Positions 17,385 through 26,932 of a stretch of DNA of 59,198 nt are shown piece by piece. The DNA is from Pseudomonadales bacterium (lineage in GTDB: Bacteria; Pseudomonadota; Gammaproteobacteria; Pseudomonadales; Pseudohongiellaceae). The stretch covers positions 1-59,198 of the forward strand of contig JALEHB010000157.1 of the NCBI GenBank assembly GCA_022763285.1. The letters are read 5' to 3'. The translations under genes and the position numbers were made by a program. Numbering within the stretch: the first letter of the stretch is position 1; the number at the start of each line of letters is the position of its first letter. The notes beneath the pieces were generated by a model. That model made no database searches, was not told where the DNA came from, and was given only the letters and a program-made list of their open reading frames with translations.

Positions 17385-19064
17385 ATGAAACAACCAGCAT
17401 TGCTCTGCTTTCCTGTCTTTTTACTTTTCGCTGCCCAGCACGGGCTGGCCCAATGTGGACTGCCTGGCCCCCATGAAACCGCCCGCGGCACTGTGTTTGT
17501 CGATCGAGATAATGATGGTCTTTTCTCGGCGGGCGAGACCGGTGTTGAGGAGGTCGCGGTCAGCAACGGTTGCGAAGTGGTCCTGACCGATACCGACGGC
17601 CGCTATGAAATTCCCATCGCCGCCAATGAAATTCTCTTCATCAGTAAACCCGCCGCCTATTCCCTGGCGGTGGATGAATTCAATGTGCCCCGCTTCTTCT
17701 ATCGCCATTATCCCGAGGGCACTCCAGCGGCCATTGCCGGTACAGCGGTGGAGTGGCTGTTTCCTGTGGTGGAAGCTACCGGCGCACTACCCCGCAGTAT
17801 CGACTTCCCGCTCTATCGTTCGTCTGACAGTAGTGAGTTCAAAGCCCATGGTTTCGCCGATACCCAGGCACGCTATGAAAGCAGTCAGGACATGCTGCGT
17901 GAAGATCTGATCAATCCCCTGATTGGCAATCCCCATTCAGTGGATTTTGGTCTCACCGTGGGTGATGTGGTTTACGACAATCTGGCCATTTATCCCCGCC
18001 ACAAGGCCATGATGGCCCTGATGGACATACCCCAGTGGTATCTGCCCGGCAATCATGACATCAATTTCGAATCTCCCGATGCCTGGTATGCCAACGAGAC
18101 CTACAAACGCCATTTCGGACCGACCTATTACTCTTTCAACCACGGCAATGTGCACTTTGTGGCGCTGAATAATGTCGAGTATGCCGGCAATGGCAGGGAC
18201 ATCGATGGCAACAGCTATCGGGGCTATATTCCCGAACATCAATTGCAGTGGCTTGCGGCTGACTTGAGTCATGTGCCTTCGGACAAGCTTATCGTCATTG
18301 CCAGCCATATCCCTCTCATCGCTGAAGCCTCGGACGGCAGAAATCCGCCCGCCAGCGGCCCCAACACCGGGAACTTTCAGGCGCTGCTGGAAATACTGGA
18401 ACCCTTTCAACACATCTATGGTCTGGCTGGCCATGACACTTCGAACAGCTGGAAGGTTCAGGTTGATCACAGCCACGGCTGGGGCGGACTGCCATGGATT
18501 GCTCACACCCTTGCCGAAGTGCGTGGCAATGGCTGGACCCGCGGGCCAGCCGATCTACGTGGCGTAAGGGATGCCATGATGGAAGATGGTAATCCCAATG
18601 GCTACTATGTACTGCACTTCAATGACACTGAGCTGGTACCGGAGTTTGTCCCCTTCCCCTTTGGCAGCGATGCCGGCCAGCGACTGCGCATCACACTGGA
18701 CCCAGGACTGAAACCAGACGGTGATTCAATCAATCGGGGGCAGCTGCAGCCGGACACACATATTGTTGTCAATCTGTTCGATGGCGGGGCACGGGACAAG
18801 GTCTGGCTAAGTCTGGATGGCGCTGCGCCAGTAGCCATGCAATATACTGTGCGAACAGACCCCTTTGTGGAGCGCAGTCATGCGCGATTTGCCAATAGTG
18901 ACGATGCCTATGGCACTGCCCGGCGCTCATCCCATATCTGGCAGTGGCCATTACCGGATACGCTCCAGGCCGGACTGCATTCCGTCGTCGTTACCAGCGA
19001 AGATGAATTCGGCCAGACACGGCGCGGCAGTTTCAGTTTTGAGCTACTGCCAACAAACCACTGA
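17385..19064 (+). CDS. Exported calcineurin-like metallophosphoesterase
   Basis: A 559-residue secreted protein with a signal peptide ending HGLAQ. Residues about 30-110 form an SdrD/CNA-B-like N-terminal domain (VFVDRDNDGLFSAGE, then VVLTDTDGRYEI), as in the family's MetallophosN region. The phosphoesterase core follows, with GDVVYDN, the GNHD motif in YLPGNHDINF, IASHIPL and a final GLAGHDTS where GHxH is common. A C-terminal beta domain covers about residues 410-555. The substrate is unknown; phosphodiesters or phosphomonoesters are possible. Confidence 0.88.
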   Translation: MKQPALLCFPVFLLFAAQHGLAQCGLPGPHETARGTVFVDRDNDGLFSAGETGVEEVAVSNGCEVVLTDTDGRYEIPIAANEILFISKPAAYSLAVDEFNVPRFFYRHYPEGTPAAIAGTAVEWLFPVVEATGALPRSIDFPLYRSSDSSEFKAHGFADTQARYESSQDMLREDLINPLIGNPHSVDFGLTVGDVVYDNLAIYPRHKAMMALMDIPQWYLPGNHDINFESPDAWYANETYKRHFGPTYYSFNHGNVHFVALNNVEYAGNGRDIDGNSYRGYIPEHQLQWLAADLSHVPSDKLIVIASHIPLIAEASDGRNPPASGPNTGNFQALLEILEPFQHIYGLAGHDTSNSWKVQVDHSHGWGGLPWIAHTLAEVRGNGWTRGPADLRGVRDAMMEDGNPNGYYVLHFNDTELVPEFVPFPFGSDAGQRLRITLDPGLKPDGDSINRGQLQPDTHIVVNLFDGGARDKVWLSLDGAAPVAMQYTVRTDPFVERSHARFANSDDAYGTARRSSHIWQWPLPDTLQAGLHSVVVTSEDEFGQTRRGSFSFELLPTNH

Positions 19065-19089
19065 ACACCGCGATTAACAGTCTACAGCC

Positions 19090-19608
19090 TTAGAGCCAGC
19101 GCCTTACCTTGTTCTTGTAATCAAGGTATTCCTGGCCAAATGCCCTTTCCAGATAGGCTTCCTCCCGGGCAATGGCGATGTAGTACACCAGCACCGCGCC
19201 GGGAATGAAGCTGAGAAAAATCCACAGGCTGTTGGTGGCCAGACCGATGCCCATATTGAACAGGCAGAAACCGACATAAATGGGATTGCGGGAATAGCGA
19301 TAGAAGCCGTGGGTAATCAGGGCAGTAGTGGGCTTCCAGGGTTCGATGGCTGTGGACGAGCGTTTGAAGGTGCCGTTAATCAGGATCACCACCGTGACAC
19401 CGAACAGGGTCACGGCGATGCCCAGCGTCTCCAGTGACTCGGGAATTCCCATGCCCAGGGGCCAGATGGCATCCAGACCCGCTCCCAGTCCGATCAGCAA
19501 CAGAAACAGCAAGGGCGGCGGGAATTTGACCTGGGCATGGTCTGTCTCCCGGGCATCTGGCTGATCCGGCGCATTTTCCTGCTCACTCTGATTGTGATCC
19601 TGTGTCAT
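19090..19608 (-). CDS. Isoprenylcysteine carboxyl methyltransferase-like membrane protein
   Basis: A 172-residue integral membrane protein of the ICMT/PEMT-like family. After a hydrophilic acidic N terminus of about 27 residues there are four or five membrane segments. The signature is LITHGFYRYSRNPIYVGFCLFNMG (SAM-binding region), followed by a C-terminal AREEAYLERAFGQEYLDYKNKVRRWL, as in the family. Bacterial members have unclear substrates since protein prenylation is absent. AGGAG precedes the ATG. Confidence 0.88.
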   Translation of the reverse strand: MTQDHNQSEQENAPDQPDARETDHAQVKFPPPLLFLLLIGLGAGLDAIWPLGMGIPESLETLGIAVTLFGVTVVILINGTFKRSSTAIEPWKPTTALITHGFYRYSRNPIYVGFCLFNMGIGLATNSLWIFLSFIPGAVLVYYIAIAREEAYLERAFGQEYLDYKNKVRRWL

Positions 19609-19681
19609 TACCAGTCTCCTGCCTTGGTTCAGGGATAATTGTCCCAGTGTGGCACTTCATTCCGGTATAGAGTCAAGCATC

Positions 19682-20623
19682 TCAGCCCTGAGGGTCTTGA
19701 TTATCCTCAAAAGGAAGTGAGAAAACACAGATTTTCAGCCCCTTGCCCGCTTCGCTTTCCTCGAATTCCGGTGCCGCAGCGATCGACTCACTGTAGGTGG
19801 CCGCAGGCAGATGACGGGCAAACAACTCGTGCAGAAAATCGGCCTTGTGAAAGGGACTGTTGAGTACCGCCACAATACGGGCGCCCGGGCTCAGACATTT
19901 GGCCAGTTTGCGGATCACGGTGCCGTAGTCCCTGTCGGCATTGAATGCGCCGCGCTGCCGGGTTGGCGGATCAATAATGACCAGTTCATAAGGACCCAGC
20001 TGTTTGATCTTGCCCCAGGAGGTGAACAGATTATGGGGCAGCATGCGAATCCTGTCCGGGTCCTGCTGATTATGCAGGTGATTGCGCATCCCCCAACTGA
20101 TACTGGTCTTGCTGATATCCACACTGGTGACTGTACTGGCACCCCCTGCCAGGGCAGCCACCGAAAGGGAACAGCTATAGGCAAACAGATTCAGCACATT
20201 GCAGCCCTTGCTGTGCTGCCGAAGCCAGCTACGCAGCAAGCGGGTATCGAGAAACAGGCCGGCATTCTGGCGTCGGCCCGGATGAACCTCATAGGCCAAT
20301 CCGTCTTCCTTCACCAGGGTCAGGTCAGACTCATTGCCGGCCAGCACTTCGGTGGGCGCGCCCCGGATTTCCCGTCTCTGCAGCAGAACGGTCTCCACCT
20401 GTTGCAAGCGATCATGCTGCCGAATGGCTTCCAGCAGTAGTCCGGGCTGATCGACTGTCTGATAGCTGGTAATCAGGACAATGGGGGCAAACCAGTCGAT
20501 GCAGAGCTGTTCCAGTCCCGGATAACAGCGCCCACGACCATGAAATACTCGCCGGGCATCCGGCTGCGGCTGGCTGAAAAAAGTCCGCAACCTGTTTTCC
20601 AGTTGCGCAAGTGCTTGTTCCAC
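19682..20623 (-). CDS. Class I SAM-dependent methyltransferase, RlmI-like
   Basis: A 313-residue cytosolic methyltransferase. The SAM-binding motif I is VLNLFAYSCSLSVAAL, with TSVDISK after it, and the catalytic motif is VIIDPPTRQ. These match the C-terminal methyltransferase domain of the RlmI/RlmK group (23S rRNA m5C1962/m7G2069), where FAYTG and DPP are usual. FAYSCS is a slight variation. The N-terminal PUA domain of RlmI is absent or reduced. The start is a GTG at 20623 without a strong ribosome binding site. Confidence 0.82.
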   Translation of the reverse strand: MEQALAQLENRLRTFFSQPQPDARRVFHGRGRCYPGLEQLCIDWFAPIVLITSYQTVDQPGLLLEAIRQHDRLQQVETVLLQRREIRGAPTEVLAGNESDLTLVKEDGLAYEVHPGRRQNAGLFLDTRLLRSWLRQHSKGCNVLNLFAYSCSLSVAALAGGASTVTSVDISKTSISWGMRNHLHNQQDPDRIRMLPHNLFTSWGKIKQLGPYELVIIDPPTRQRGAFNADRDYGTVIRKLAKCLSPGARIVAVLNSPFHKADFLHELFARHLPAATYSESIAAAPEFEESEAGKGLKICVFSLPFEDNQDPQG

Positions 20624-20792
20624 GATGATTGACTGCTTCTCTTGCTAGGGAGTCCGAAAAAATCAATTGCGCATGATACAACAACGGGCCTGGGGTTTCG
20701 GCAAGGTTGTGACAGTCGGCCTTGCACTGCCGATACCAATTTCCGGATCGATTGATACACTGTGTAGCCCGCAGACCTGAGCAGCGAAAGCG

Positions 20793-21410
20793 ATGATCTT
20801 TTACTACGCCCCCAAAACCATTGCCCTGGCATCCCATATTGCCCTGGAAGAGGCAGCGCTGGACTATGAGGCCCGCCGCATTGATTTTGCCGCCACCGAA
20901 CAGCAATCCCGGGACTATCTCGGCATCAATCCCAAGGGCCGGGTCCCGGCCCTGGACACCGGCCAGGGTATTCTTACCGAGACCCCTGCCATTCTTGCCT
21001 ACATCGCCCAGATTGCGGGTGATGCCAATCTGGCTCCCGTTACCGAGCCCTTCGCCTTTGCCAGAGTGCAGGAGTTCAATCTCTATCTTTGTGCCACTGT
21101 GCACGTTGCCCATGCGCATCGGGTACGGGGCTATCGCTGGGCCGACGACCCCCGCGCCATTGAAGCCATGCAACAACGGGTGCCCGCCAATATGCGGGAA
21201 TGTTTCAGACTGATTGAAGACAAGTACTTCGAGGGCCCCTGGGTCATAGGAGAAAACTACTCAATCTGCGATCCCTATCTGTTCACCATCAGCAACTGGC
21301 TCAAGGGTGATGGCGTGGATGTGCAGGAATTTCCTCGCATTGCCGCCCATTTTCACGCTATGCGAGAGCGCCCCGAGGTTCGAAGGGTGCTGCTGTTACA
21401 CGGGCTTTAG
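20793..21410 (+). CDS. Glutathione S-transferase family protein
   Basis: A 205-residue cytosolic GST. The N-terminal thioredoxin-like part shows YYAPKTIALASHIALEEA and INPKGRVPAL, and ILTETPAILAYIAQ is the glutathione gamma-glutamyl-binding stretch. The C-terminal domain has GPWVIGENYSICDPYLF. It resembles beta/YfcG-like bacterial GSTs. It is transcribed towards the TPR gene, 103 bp away, but a functional link is not evident. Confidence 0.9.
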   Translation: MIFYYAPKTIALASHIALEEAALDYEARRIDFAATEQQSRDYLGINPKGRVPALDTGQGILTETPAILAYIAQIAGDANLAPVTEPFAFARVQEFNLYLCATVHVAHAHRVRGYRWADDPRAIEAMQQRVPANMRECFRLIEDKYFEGPWVIGENYSICDPYLFTISNWLKGDGVDVQEFPRIAAHFHAMRERPEVRRVLLLHGL

Positions 21411-21513
21411 CCCCGACTGCGCGGACACAGAACCGGCATGTATTGCATTAGTGGCTGGCAATTGGCAACCTTGGAGCGGTTTCAATCAGAATAATTGCCC
21501 GCGAGGTGACCGC

Positions 21514-23067
21514 ATGTACCGCCTTAAATCCTGCTTGTTTCTGAGCCTTGTGCTCACTCTTGGCAGCGCCAGCAGCAGCTTGCAGGCCGCTGAATTCGAA
21601 CAGATCGGCAGCTTCGACTTCCCCACATCCGGCAGCGGCCAGGCCCAGCAGCATTTTCTGCTGGGAGTCGGCTACCTGCACAGTTTTGGCTTTGTGCAGG
21701 CACAGCGGGAATTCCGCCGCGCCCAGGAACTGGACCCCGACTTTGCCATGGCTTACTGGGGTGAAGTCTTTACTTATCAGCATCCATTTTTCGGAGGCGC
21801 CTCAGACGGCCCGGCCGAAGCCCTGATGCGCCTGGGTCGCAGCACTGAAGAGCGGCTGGCCAAGGCACCCACCGACATGGAGAAAGGCTTTCTGCTGGCC
21901 GCCGAGGCCTATGCCATGACCGAGGGTGGCATGACCGCCCGTCGTCTCGCCTGGATGGAAGCCATGCTGGATGTTTATGAGAAGTATCCGGAGCATGATG
22001 AGGTCAAGGCCTTCACCACAGTGGCCATGCTGGCGGGCGCTACTGCATCCGGCGAGATGCGCGAGCGCATCAATATGCGGGCCGGTGCCATGGGCATGGA
22101 GTTGTTCAAGAAAAATGACAATCATCCCGGCGCTGCCCACTATGTGATTCACGCCTTCGACGATCCGGTACATGCTCCCATTGCTCTTGAGGCGGCCTGG
22201 AAGTATGCCGACATTGCTCCGGCCGTCTCCCATGCTCGCCACATGCCTACCCATATCTTCATCCAGCATGGCATGTGGGAACAGGTCTCACTGTGGAATG
22301 ACTCTGCCTTTACCGTGGCCCGTGAACTCTGGCAAGCGGGAGATGCTGCCGACCCTCAAAACCACTCCACCGACTGGGGACAGTACGGTGATTTGCAGTT
22401 GTGGGATCTGGACCGCTCCCGTCTGTGGATCGAAAGAGCCGAACAGACCCTGAGGGAAAATCCTGACCAGCGTCGCTCCATGAATACCCTCAAGACCCTG
22501 CAGGCCCGCCATATTATTGAGACCGAGGATTGGCAGATTCAGGCCCTCAACGACGCCATGACCGCCGATGAATTGCTCGCCCTCGGTCTCAGTGCGGCCA
22601 ATCTCGGCGAGATGGAACTGGCGCAGCAGGCCGCTGATCAACTCACCGCGCTTGCCAAAGCCAGCCCTGACAATCTCAACCTCGACAATGCCAGCCATCA
22701 GCTTGTTGGCCTGGTGCTGTTCAAGCAGGGCCAGGAGAGTGAGGGCCTGGAGCATCTGCACATGGCAGTTGCCGCGGCCGAAGCCGGTCCCCTGCCAAAT
22801 GGTGCTGCCAATCCGCTGAAACCGGCCCATGAACTGGCCGGTGAACTGCTGCTGGCTGCCGGCAATGCCGAAGCCGCAGCCGAGCACTTCGATAAATCCC
22901 TGCTACGCACTCCCAACCGTTCACTGTCCCTGCGAGGCGCCGCCAGGGCGCACCGGGCCCTGGGTCATGAGGAAGAGGCACGTGAGCACTACAGCGCCCT
23001 GCTGGCCAACTGGGGCGACAATGGCAGGCCCGCAGCCGACGAAGCCAGAGCATTTATGGGCGACTGA
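21514..23067 (+). CDS. Exported tetratricopeptide-repeat protein
   Basis: A 517-residue protein with a signal peptide ending LQAAEF. I start at the ATG at 21514, preceded by GAGGTGA; the longer open frame upstream is not convincing. TPR-like helices occur near the N terminus (GFVQAQREFRRAQELDPDFAMAYWG) and again at the C terminus (ELLLAAGNAEAAAEHFDKSLLRTPNRS). Central His-rich segments (NHPGAAHYVIHAFDD, SHARHMPTHIFIQ) are conserved-looking and may bind metal. It lies 15 bp before the sulfite dehydrogenase gene and probably shares its transcript, so a periplasmic accessory role is possible. Confidence 0.8.
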   Translation: MYRLKSCLFLSLVLTLGSASSSLQAAEFEQIGSFDFPTSGSGQAQQHFLLGVGYLHSFGFVQAQREFRRAQELDPDFAMAYWGEVFTYQHPFFGGASDGPAEALMRLGRSTEERLAKAPTDMEKGFLLAAEAYAMTEGGMTARRLAWMEAMLDVYEKYPEHDEVKAFTTVAMLAGATASGEMRERINMRAGAMGMELFKKNDNHPGAAHYVIHAFDDPVHAPIALEAAWKYADIAPAVSHARHMPTHIFIQHGMWEQVSLWNDSAFTVARELWQAGDAADPQNHSTDWGQYGDLQLWDLDRSRLWIERAEQTLRENPDQRRSMNTLKTLQARHIIETEDWQIQALNDAMTADELLALGLSAANLGEMELAQQAADQLTALAKASPDNLNLDNASHQLVGLVLFKQGQESEGLEHLHMAVAAAEAGPLPNGAANPLKPAHELAGELLLAAGNAEAAAEHFDKSLLRTPNRSLSLRGAARAHRALGHEEEAREHYSALLANWGDNGRPAADEARAFMGD

Positions 23068-23082
23068 TTCAGGAGAAACGGC

Positions 23083-24369
23083 ATGGCAAAACAAGAAAAA
23101 CAAGCATTGCAACAAGTGGCTGGCAATGGCCTGCTGAGTCGGAGGCATTTACTGGGATTGGGACTGAGCGGGGCCGGTCTCGCGGCCAGCCATAGCCTGG
23201 TAGCCCAGGAATCCGGCGTGGTTTTTTCCATCCCCCAGTGGTCGCGACAGCCAGGGCCGGGTTCCAGCCCCTATGGCAGCCCTTCTCCCCACGCCAGTCA
23301 TATCCAGCGCATGTCCGGCAACCCCAACCCGACCTATCCGGGCGGTGGTGCTTCCCGTTCGCCCCTGCAATATCTGCAGGGCAGTATTACCCCCAACAGC
23401 CTGCATTTTGAACGGCACCATGCCGGAGTACCGGCAATTGATCCGGCCGGCCACAAACTGGTCATCAACGGCCTGGTACGCCAGCCCCTGGCCTTCAGCT
23501 ATGAAGACCTGTTGCGCTACCCGATGGTCAGCCGCATTCACTTTCTGGAATGTTCAGGCAATAGTGGCGCCATGTTGCGTAGTGCCACTGCCGATAGCGG
23601 GGCCACCGCCCAGAGCATCCATGGTCTGGTTTCCTGCGCAGAGTGGACCGGCGTACCCTTGTCGGCGCTGCTGGAAGAAGCCGGCGTACTGGACCAGGCC
23701 AGCTGGGTGGCTGCGGTGGGTGCAGATGCCGCCAGTATGGGCCGCTCCCTGCCGCTAAGCAAAGCCCTGGATGATGTCATGATTGCCCTGTACCAGAATG
23801 GCGAGCCTATCCGGCCCGAACAGGGCTATCCCATGCGCCTGTTCGTGCCGGGCTGGGAGGGCAATATCAGTGTCAAATGGCTGACCCAACTCAAGCTGCT
23901 GGATGAAGCTGCCCAGTTCCGCGATGAAACCAGCAAATACACTGACACCCTGGCCGATCGCAGCAGCCTGCAATTTACTTTCCCCATGGGGGTCAAGTCG
24001 CTCATTACATCGCCCTCGGGTCAGATGCAATTGAACAATCCCGGCGTTTATGAAATCAGCGGCTTAGCCTGGTCGGGGCATGGCAGTATTACCCGCGTGG
24101 AAATCAGTGCGGACGGCGGCCGTAGCTGGGCCGATGCAGAACTGCAATCCCAGGTTCACGACCGCGCCCTGACCCGCTTCCGCCTGCCCTGGCAATGGCG
24201 CGGCTCAGACGCCATCCTGCAAAGCCGGGCCCATGACAGTCGCGGCAATGTGCAGCCTACCCGGGCCAGCATTCTGGCTGCCCGTGGCAATATCGCCACC
24301 TACCACAACAACGGCATTCAAAGCTGGTCAGTCAATTCAACCGGGGAGTTGCGTAATGTCTATGCCTGA
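23083..24369 (+). CDS. Sulfite dehydrogenase, molybdopterin subunit (SoxC/SorA-like)
   Basis: A 428-residue sulfite oxidase-family enzyme. A Tat motif (LSRRHLLGLG, 18-27) exports the folded cofactor-loaded protein. The Mo ligand is Cys157 in HFLECSGNS, and the C-terminal dimerisation domain shows RVEISADGGRSWADA. Family members oxidise sulfite to sulfate and pass electrons to cytochrome c. The next gene, overlapping by 14 bp, encodes such a cytochrome, as in SorAB and SoxCD. With no soxXYZAB here, I read it as a stand-alone sulfite dehydrogenase rather than part of a full Sox system. Confidence 0.9.
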   Translation: MAKQEKQALQQVAGNGLLSRRHLLGLGLSGAGLAASHSLVAQESGVVFSIPQWSRQPGPGSSPYGSPSPHASHIQRMSGNPNPTYPGGGASRSPLQYLQGSITPNSLHFERHHAGVPAIDPAGHKLVINGLVRQPLAFSYEDLLRYPMVSRIHFLECSGNSGAMLRSATADSGATAQSIHGLVSCAEWTGVPLSALLEEAGVLDQASWVAAVGADAASMGRSLPLSKALDDVMIALYQNGEPIRPEQGYPMRLFVPGWEGNISVKWLTQLKLLDEAAQFRDETSKYTDTLADRSSLQFTFPMGVKSLITSPSGQMQLNNPGVYEISGLAWSGHGSITRVEISADGGRSWADAELQSQVHDRALTRFRLPWQWRGSDAILQSRAHDSRGNVQPTRASILAARGNIATYHNNGIQSWSVNSTGELRNVYA

Positions 24370-24910
24370 TTTTTCTGCCAAACGTCTGCTCACCAGCCTG
24401 CTCTGCATGGCAATGCTGGGAGCCGGCTGGAACAGTGTCGCCCAGGACCGCCCCGCACCCGGCCTTGGACAGGCCATCAGTGAAGCCCAACTGGATGACT
24501 TCGACCTGGTCGCTCCACCGGGAGGCAGTGGTTTCCCGGAGGGCAGTGGTACTGCAGCCCAGGGCCGCAGTCTGTTCAACCAACGCTGCGCCGCCTGTCA
24601 TGGCAGCGAGGGCCAGGGCACATCCGGCAATACCGTGCTCGTAGGCGGCTCCATGCAATCGGAGGGGACACCCCTGCGTACCGTTGGCAGCTACTGGCCC
24701 CATGCCAGCACCCTGTTTGACTATATTCGCCGGGCCATGCCCGCCGATGCCCCCAAGTCCCTGGACAACAGCGAGGTCTACCAGCTAACCGCCTACCTGC
24801 TGTATCTCAACGGCATCATCGGCGAACAGGAAACCCTGGACCGGGCAGCACTGCTATCAGTCACCATGCCCAATGCCGACGGTTTTATCGATCGAAGCCA
24901 GCTGCACTGA
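24356..24910 (+). CDS. Cytochrome c subunit of the sulfite dehydrogenase (SorB/SoxD-like)
   Basis: A 184-residue exported monoheme cytochrome c. The ATG at 24356 follows GGGGAG and lies inside the preceding gene, an overlap of 14 bp that suggests translational coupling. The signal peptide ends NSVAQD; the heme motif CAACH is at residues 78-82. The distal Met is probably in RRAMPADAP, followed by the SLDNSEVYQLTAYLLYLN helix seen in SoxD-like cytochromes. Its job is to accept electrons from the molybdenum subunit. Confidence 0.9.
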   Translation: MSMPDFSAKRLLTSLLCMAMLGAGWNSVAQDRPAPGLGQAISEAQLDDFDLVAPPGGSGFPEGSGTAAQGRSLFNQRCAACHGSEGQGTSGNTVLVGGSMQSEGTPLRTVGSYWPHASTLFDYIRRAMPADAPKSLDNSEVYQLTAYLLYLNGIIGEQETLDRAALLSVTMPNADGFIDRSQLH

Positions 24911-25053
24911 GCCATGACAAAAAGCGCCGGCCTTGATCTGCATCAGGGCCAGACTGCCCGGCAGGGCCTGAATTGCAGTATCATGAAACTGAAGGATTCG
25001 GCCGCCCCCGGGCGCGCTAATTAACTGTTCAATCTCCGATACGAGACTGCATT

Positions 25054-25488
25054 GTGGAAAATTTTACTCCCGTAACCGCCCTGCTTGGCGGCCTGCTTAT
25101 TGGTACTGCCGCCACACTCACACTCTGGGCCAATGGTCGCATTGCCGGCATTAGCGGCATTCTCTCTGGCGTCATTGTCCCCAGGGGACGGGACGCAGTC
25201 TGGCGCTTGTTATTTGTTCTGGGCCTGCTCAGTGGCGCGCTGGCCTATGCCCTCCTGCGTGGTCAGCCCACACCACTGGATCTCCAGGTTGGCCCGGGTC
25301 TGACCATCGTTGCCGGCCTGCTGGTTGGCTTTGGGACACGACTGGGTAGCGGTTGTACCAGTGGTCATGGCATCTGTGGACTGGCGCGCTTCTCCAGACG
25401 CTCCTTCACCGCCACTCTGACTTTCATGCTGGTGGCTATCATCACCGTCTTTGTCATGCGCCATCTGATGGGAGGAACGGCAGCATGA
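25054..25488 (+). CDS. YeeE/YedE family transporter, N-terminal half protein
   Basis: A 144-residue membrane protein with four hydrophobic segments. The family signature LGSGCTSGHGICGLARFSRRS (Cys101 and Cys108) corresponds to the conserved cysteine of thiosulfate/sulfur transporters of the TsuA/YeeE type. It begins with a GTG at 25054. It overlaps the next gene by 4 bp, and the two together make up what is one polypeptide in TsuA. Located after sulfite dehydrogenase genes, it probably moves a reduced sulfur species. Confidence 0.88.
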   Translation: MENFTPVTALLGGLLIGTAATLTLWANGRIAGISGILSGVIVPRGRDAVWRLLFVLGLLSGALAYALLRGQPTPLDLQVGPGLTIVAGLLVGFGTRLGSGCTSGHGICGLARFSRRSFTATLTFMLVAIITVFVMRHLMGGTAA

Positions 25489-25910
25489 GCACCGTGACCA
25501 ATCGCGCCAACCTGAGCATTTTTGTCGCCGGCTTTCTCTTCGGCCTGGGTCTGGTTGTGTCTGGCATGTCCAATCCTGCCAAGGTGGTTGGCTTTCTTGA
25601 TGTTGCCGGCAACTGGGATCCCAGCCTGATTCTGGTGATGGGGGGCGGCTTGCTGGTCACAGTCCCGGCCTTTCATCTGGTCCTCAAAAATTCCCAGCCT
25701 CTGTTCGAAGAAAAATTCTTCCTGCCCACGCTCAAGGCGGTGGACAGCAAACTGGTAGCTGGCGCGGTGCTGTTCGGAATCGGCTGGGGCATTGCCGGCT
25801 TTTGTCCCGGACCGGCCCTGGCGGCCCTGGTTTCCCTGAATCCGCTGGTATTGCTGTTCCTGGCTGCCATGATCGGCGGCATGTTGCTGCACCACTTCCT
25901 GCTGGAATAG
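25485..25910 (+). CDS. YeeE/YedE family transporter, C-terminal half protein (DUF6691-like)
   Basis: A 141-residue membrane protein, the second half of the split transporter. The typical start FVAGFLFGLGLVVSGMSNPAKVVGFLDV and the later GIGWGIAGFCPGPA (Cys107) are family hallmarks. Its ATG overlaps the TGA of the first half in an ATGA junction, so the halves are translationally coupled. As an alternative substrate, selenium- or sulfur-containing anions in general remain possible. Confidence 0.9.
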   Translation: MSTVTNRANLSIFVAGFLFGLGLVVSGMSNPAKVVGFLDVAGNWDPSLILVMGGGLLVTVPAFHLVLKNSQPLFEEKFFLPTLKAVDSKLVAGAVLFGIGWGIAGFCPGPALAALVSLNPLVLLFLAAMIGGMLLHHFLLE

Positions 25911-25999
25911 TCGACCCTTTCAAAGTTCCAGACAGGGCTTATCAAAATTGTAATATTGGGATGTTACACTCCGGTAGCATTTGAACTGTTGAGCATCCT

Positions 26000-26929
26000 G
26001 TGTCTGCTGAAATCACGCGTTTGAGCCTCACCGAACTGGCAAGCGACGGCCCGGCTTTTCGCCGCAAACTCTATGAAGGCCTGCGTGAGCACGGATTTAT
26101 CATCCTCCGCGATCACTCCATCGATGCCGGGCGACTTGAACAGGCCTATGCGCTCACCCGGCAACTCTTCGCCCTGCCCCTGGAAACCAAACTCAAATAC
26201 GACAGTGGTAAGGGCGCGGCCCGAGGCTATACCGCCTTCGGCCGGGAAAATGCCGTCGGCAATCAGCATGCAGACCTGAAAGAATTCTGGCATATCGGCC
26301 CTGAGCTTGGCCCCGACAGCCCCTACTTCGACAGCTATCCTGACAATTTCTGGCCCGAAGAGATCAGCGGCTTCAGAAACTGTTTCAGCGCCCTGTACAA
26401 AGAACTCGAACAACTGGGCAAACAACTGTTGTCTGAACTGGGCCAGGCCATGGGGCTGGAGCGGGATTTTCTTTCAAACCTGGTCAAGGACGGCAATTCG
26501 GTCTACCGCCTGTTGCACTATCCGGCGCTTACCGACCTGGACAGCAGCAAGGCAATGCGCGCCGCACCCCATGCCGACATCAATCTGATTACCTTGTTGG
26601 TGGGTGCTACCGATTCGGGACTGGAACTACTGTCCCGTGATGGCAGTTGGCTGCCGGTGGAATCGCAGCCTGATGAAATTGTTGTCGATACCGGTGACAT
26701 GATGAGCAGACTGACCAATGACATGTTGCCGTCCACGGTTCATCGGGTGGTCAATCCCAACAAAACTGACTGCTCCCGCTATGCCATGCCCTTTTTCCTG
26801 CATCCTCATTCCCGGGCCAGCCTCACATGTCCGCCCCAGTGCGCCGGTCCCGATGGCAGCAAATACCCGCCGATTACTGCCGGTGAGTTTCTTCAGCAGC
26901 GACTGCGTGATATTGGCTTGATGGATTAA
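26000..26929 (+). CDS. Isopenicillin N synthase-type 2-oxoglutarate/Fe(II) oxygenase
   Basis: A 309-residue cytosolic oxygenase of the isopenicillin N synthase-like family. The iron ligands are His191 and Asp193 in APHADINLITLL and His248 in STVHRVVNP; Arg260 in SRYAMPFF would bind the 2-oxoglutarate carboxylate. The N-terminal DIOX_N part (LREHGFIILRDHSI) is present. The start is GTG. Bacterial relatives include ethylene-forming and thymine hydroxylase types; the substrate here is unknown. It is convergent with the nucleoside transporter, 3 bp away. Confidence 0.88.
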   Translation: MSAEITRLSLTELASDGPAFRRKLYEGLREHGFIILRDHSIDAGRLEQAYALTRQLFALPLETKLKYDSGKGAARGYTAFGRENAVGNQHADLKEFWHIGPELGPDSPYFDSYPDNFWPEEISGFRNCFSALYKELEQLGKQLLSELGQAMGLERDFLSNLVKDGNSVYRLLHYPALTDLDSSKAMRAAPHADINLITLLVGATDSGLELLSRDGSWLPVESQPDEIVVDTGDMMSRLTNDMLPSTVHRVVNPNKTDCSRYAMPFFLHPHSRASLTCPPQCAGPDGSKYPPITAGEFLQQRLRDIGLMD

Positions 26930-26932
26930 GAG

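Noticed and set aside
20412-21176. Minus-strand open frame of 254 codons between two genes
   Set aside because: It lies across the plus-strand GST and the minus-strand methyltransferase start, and its product looks random.
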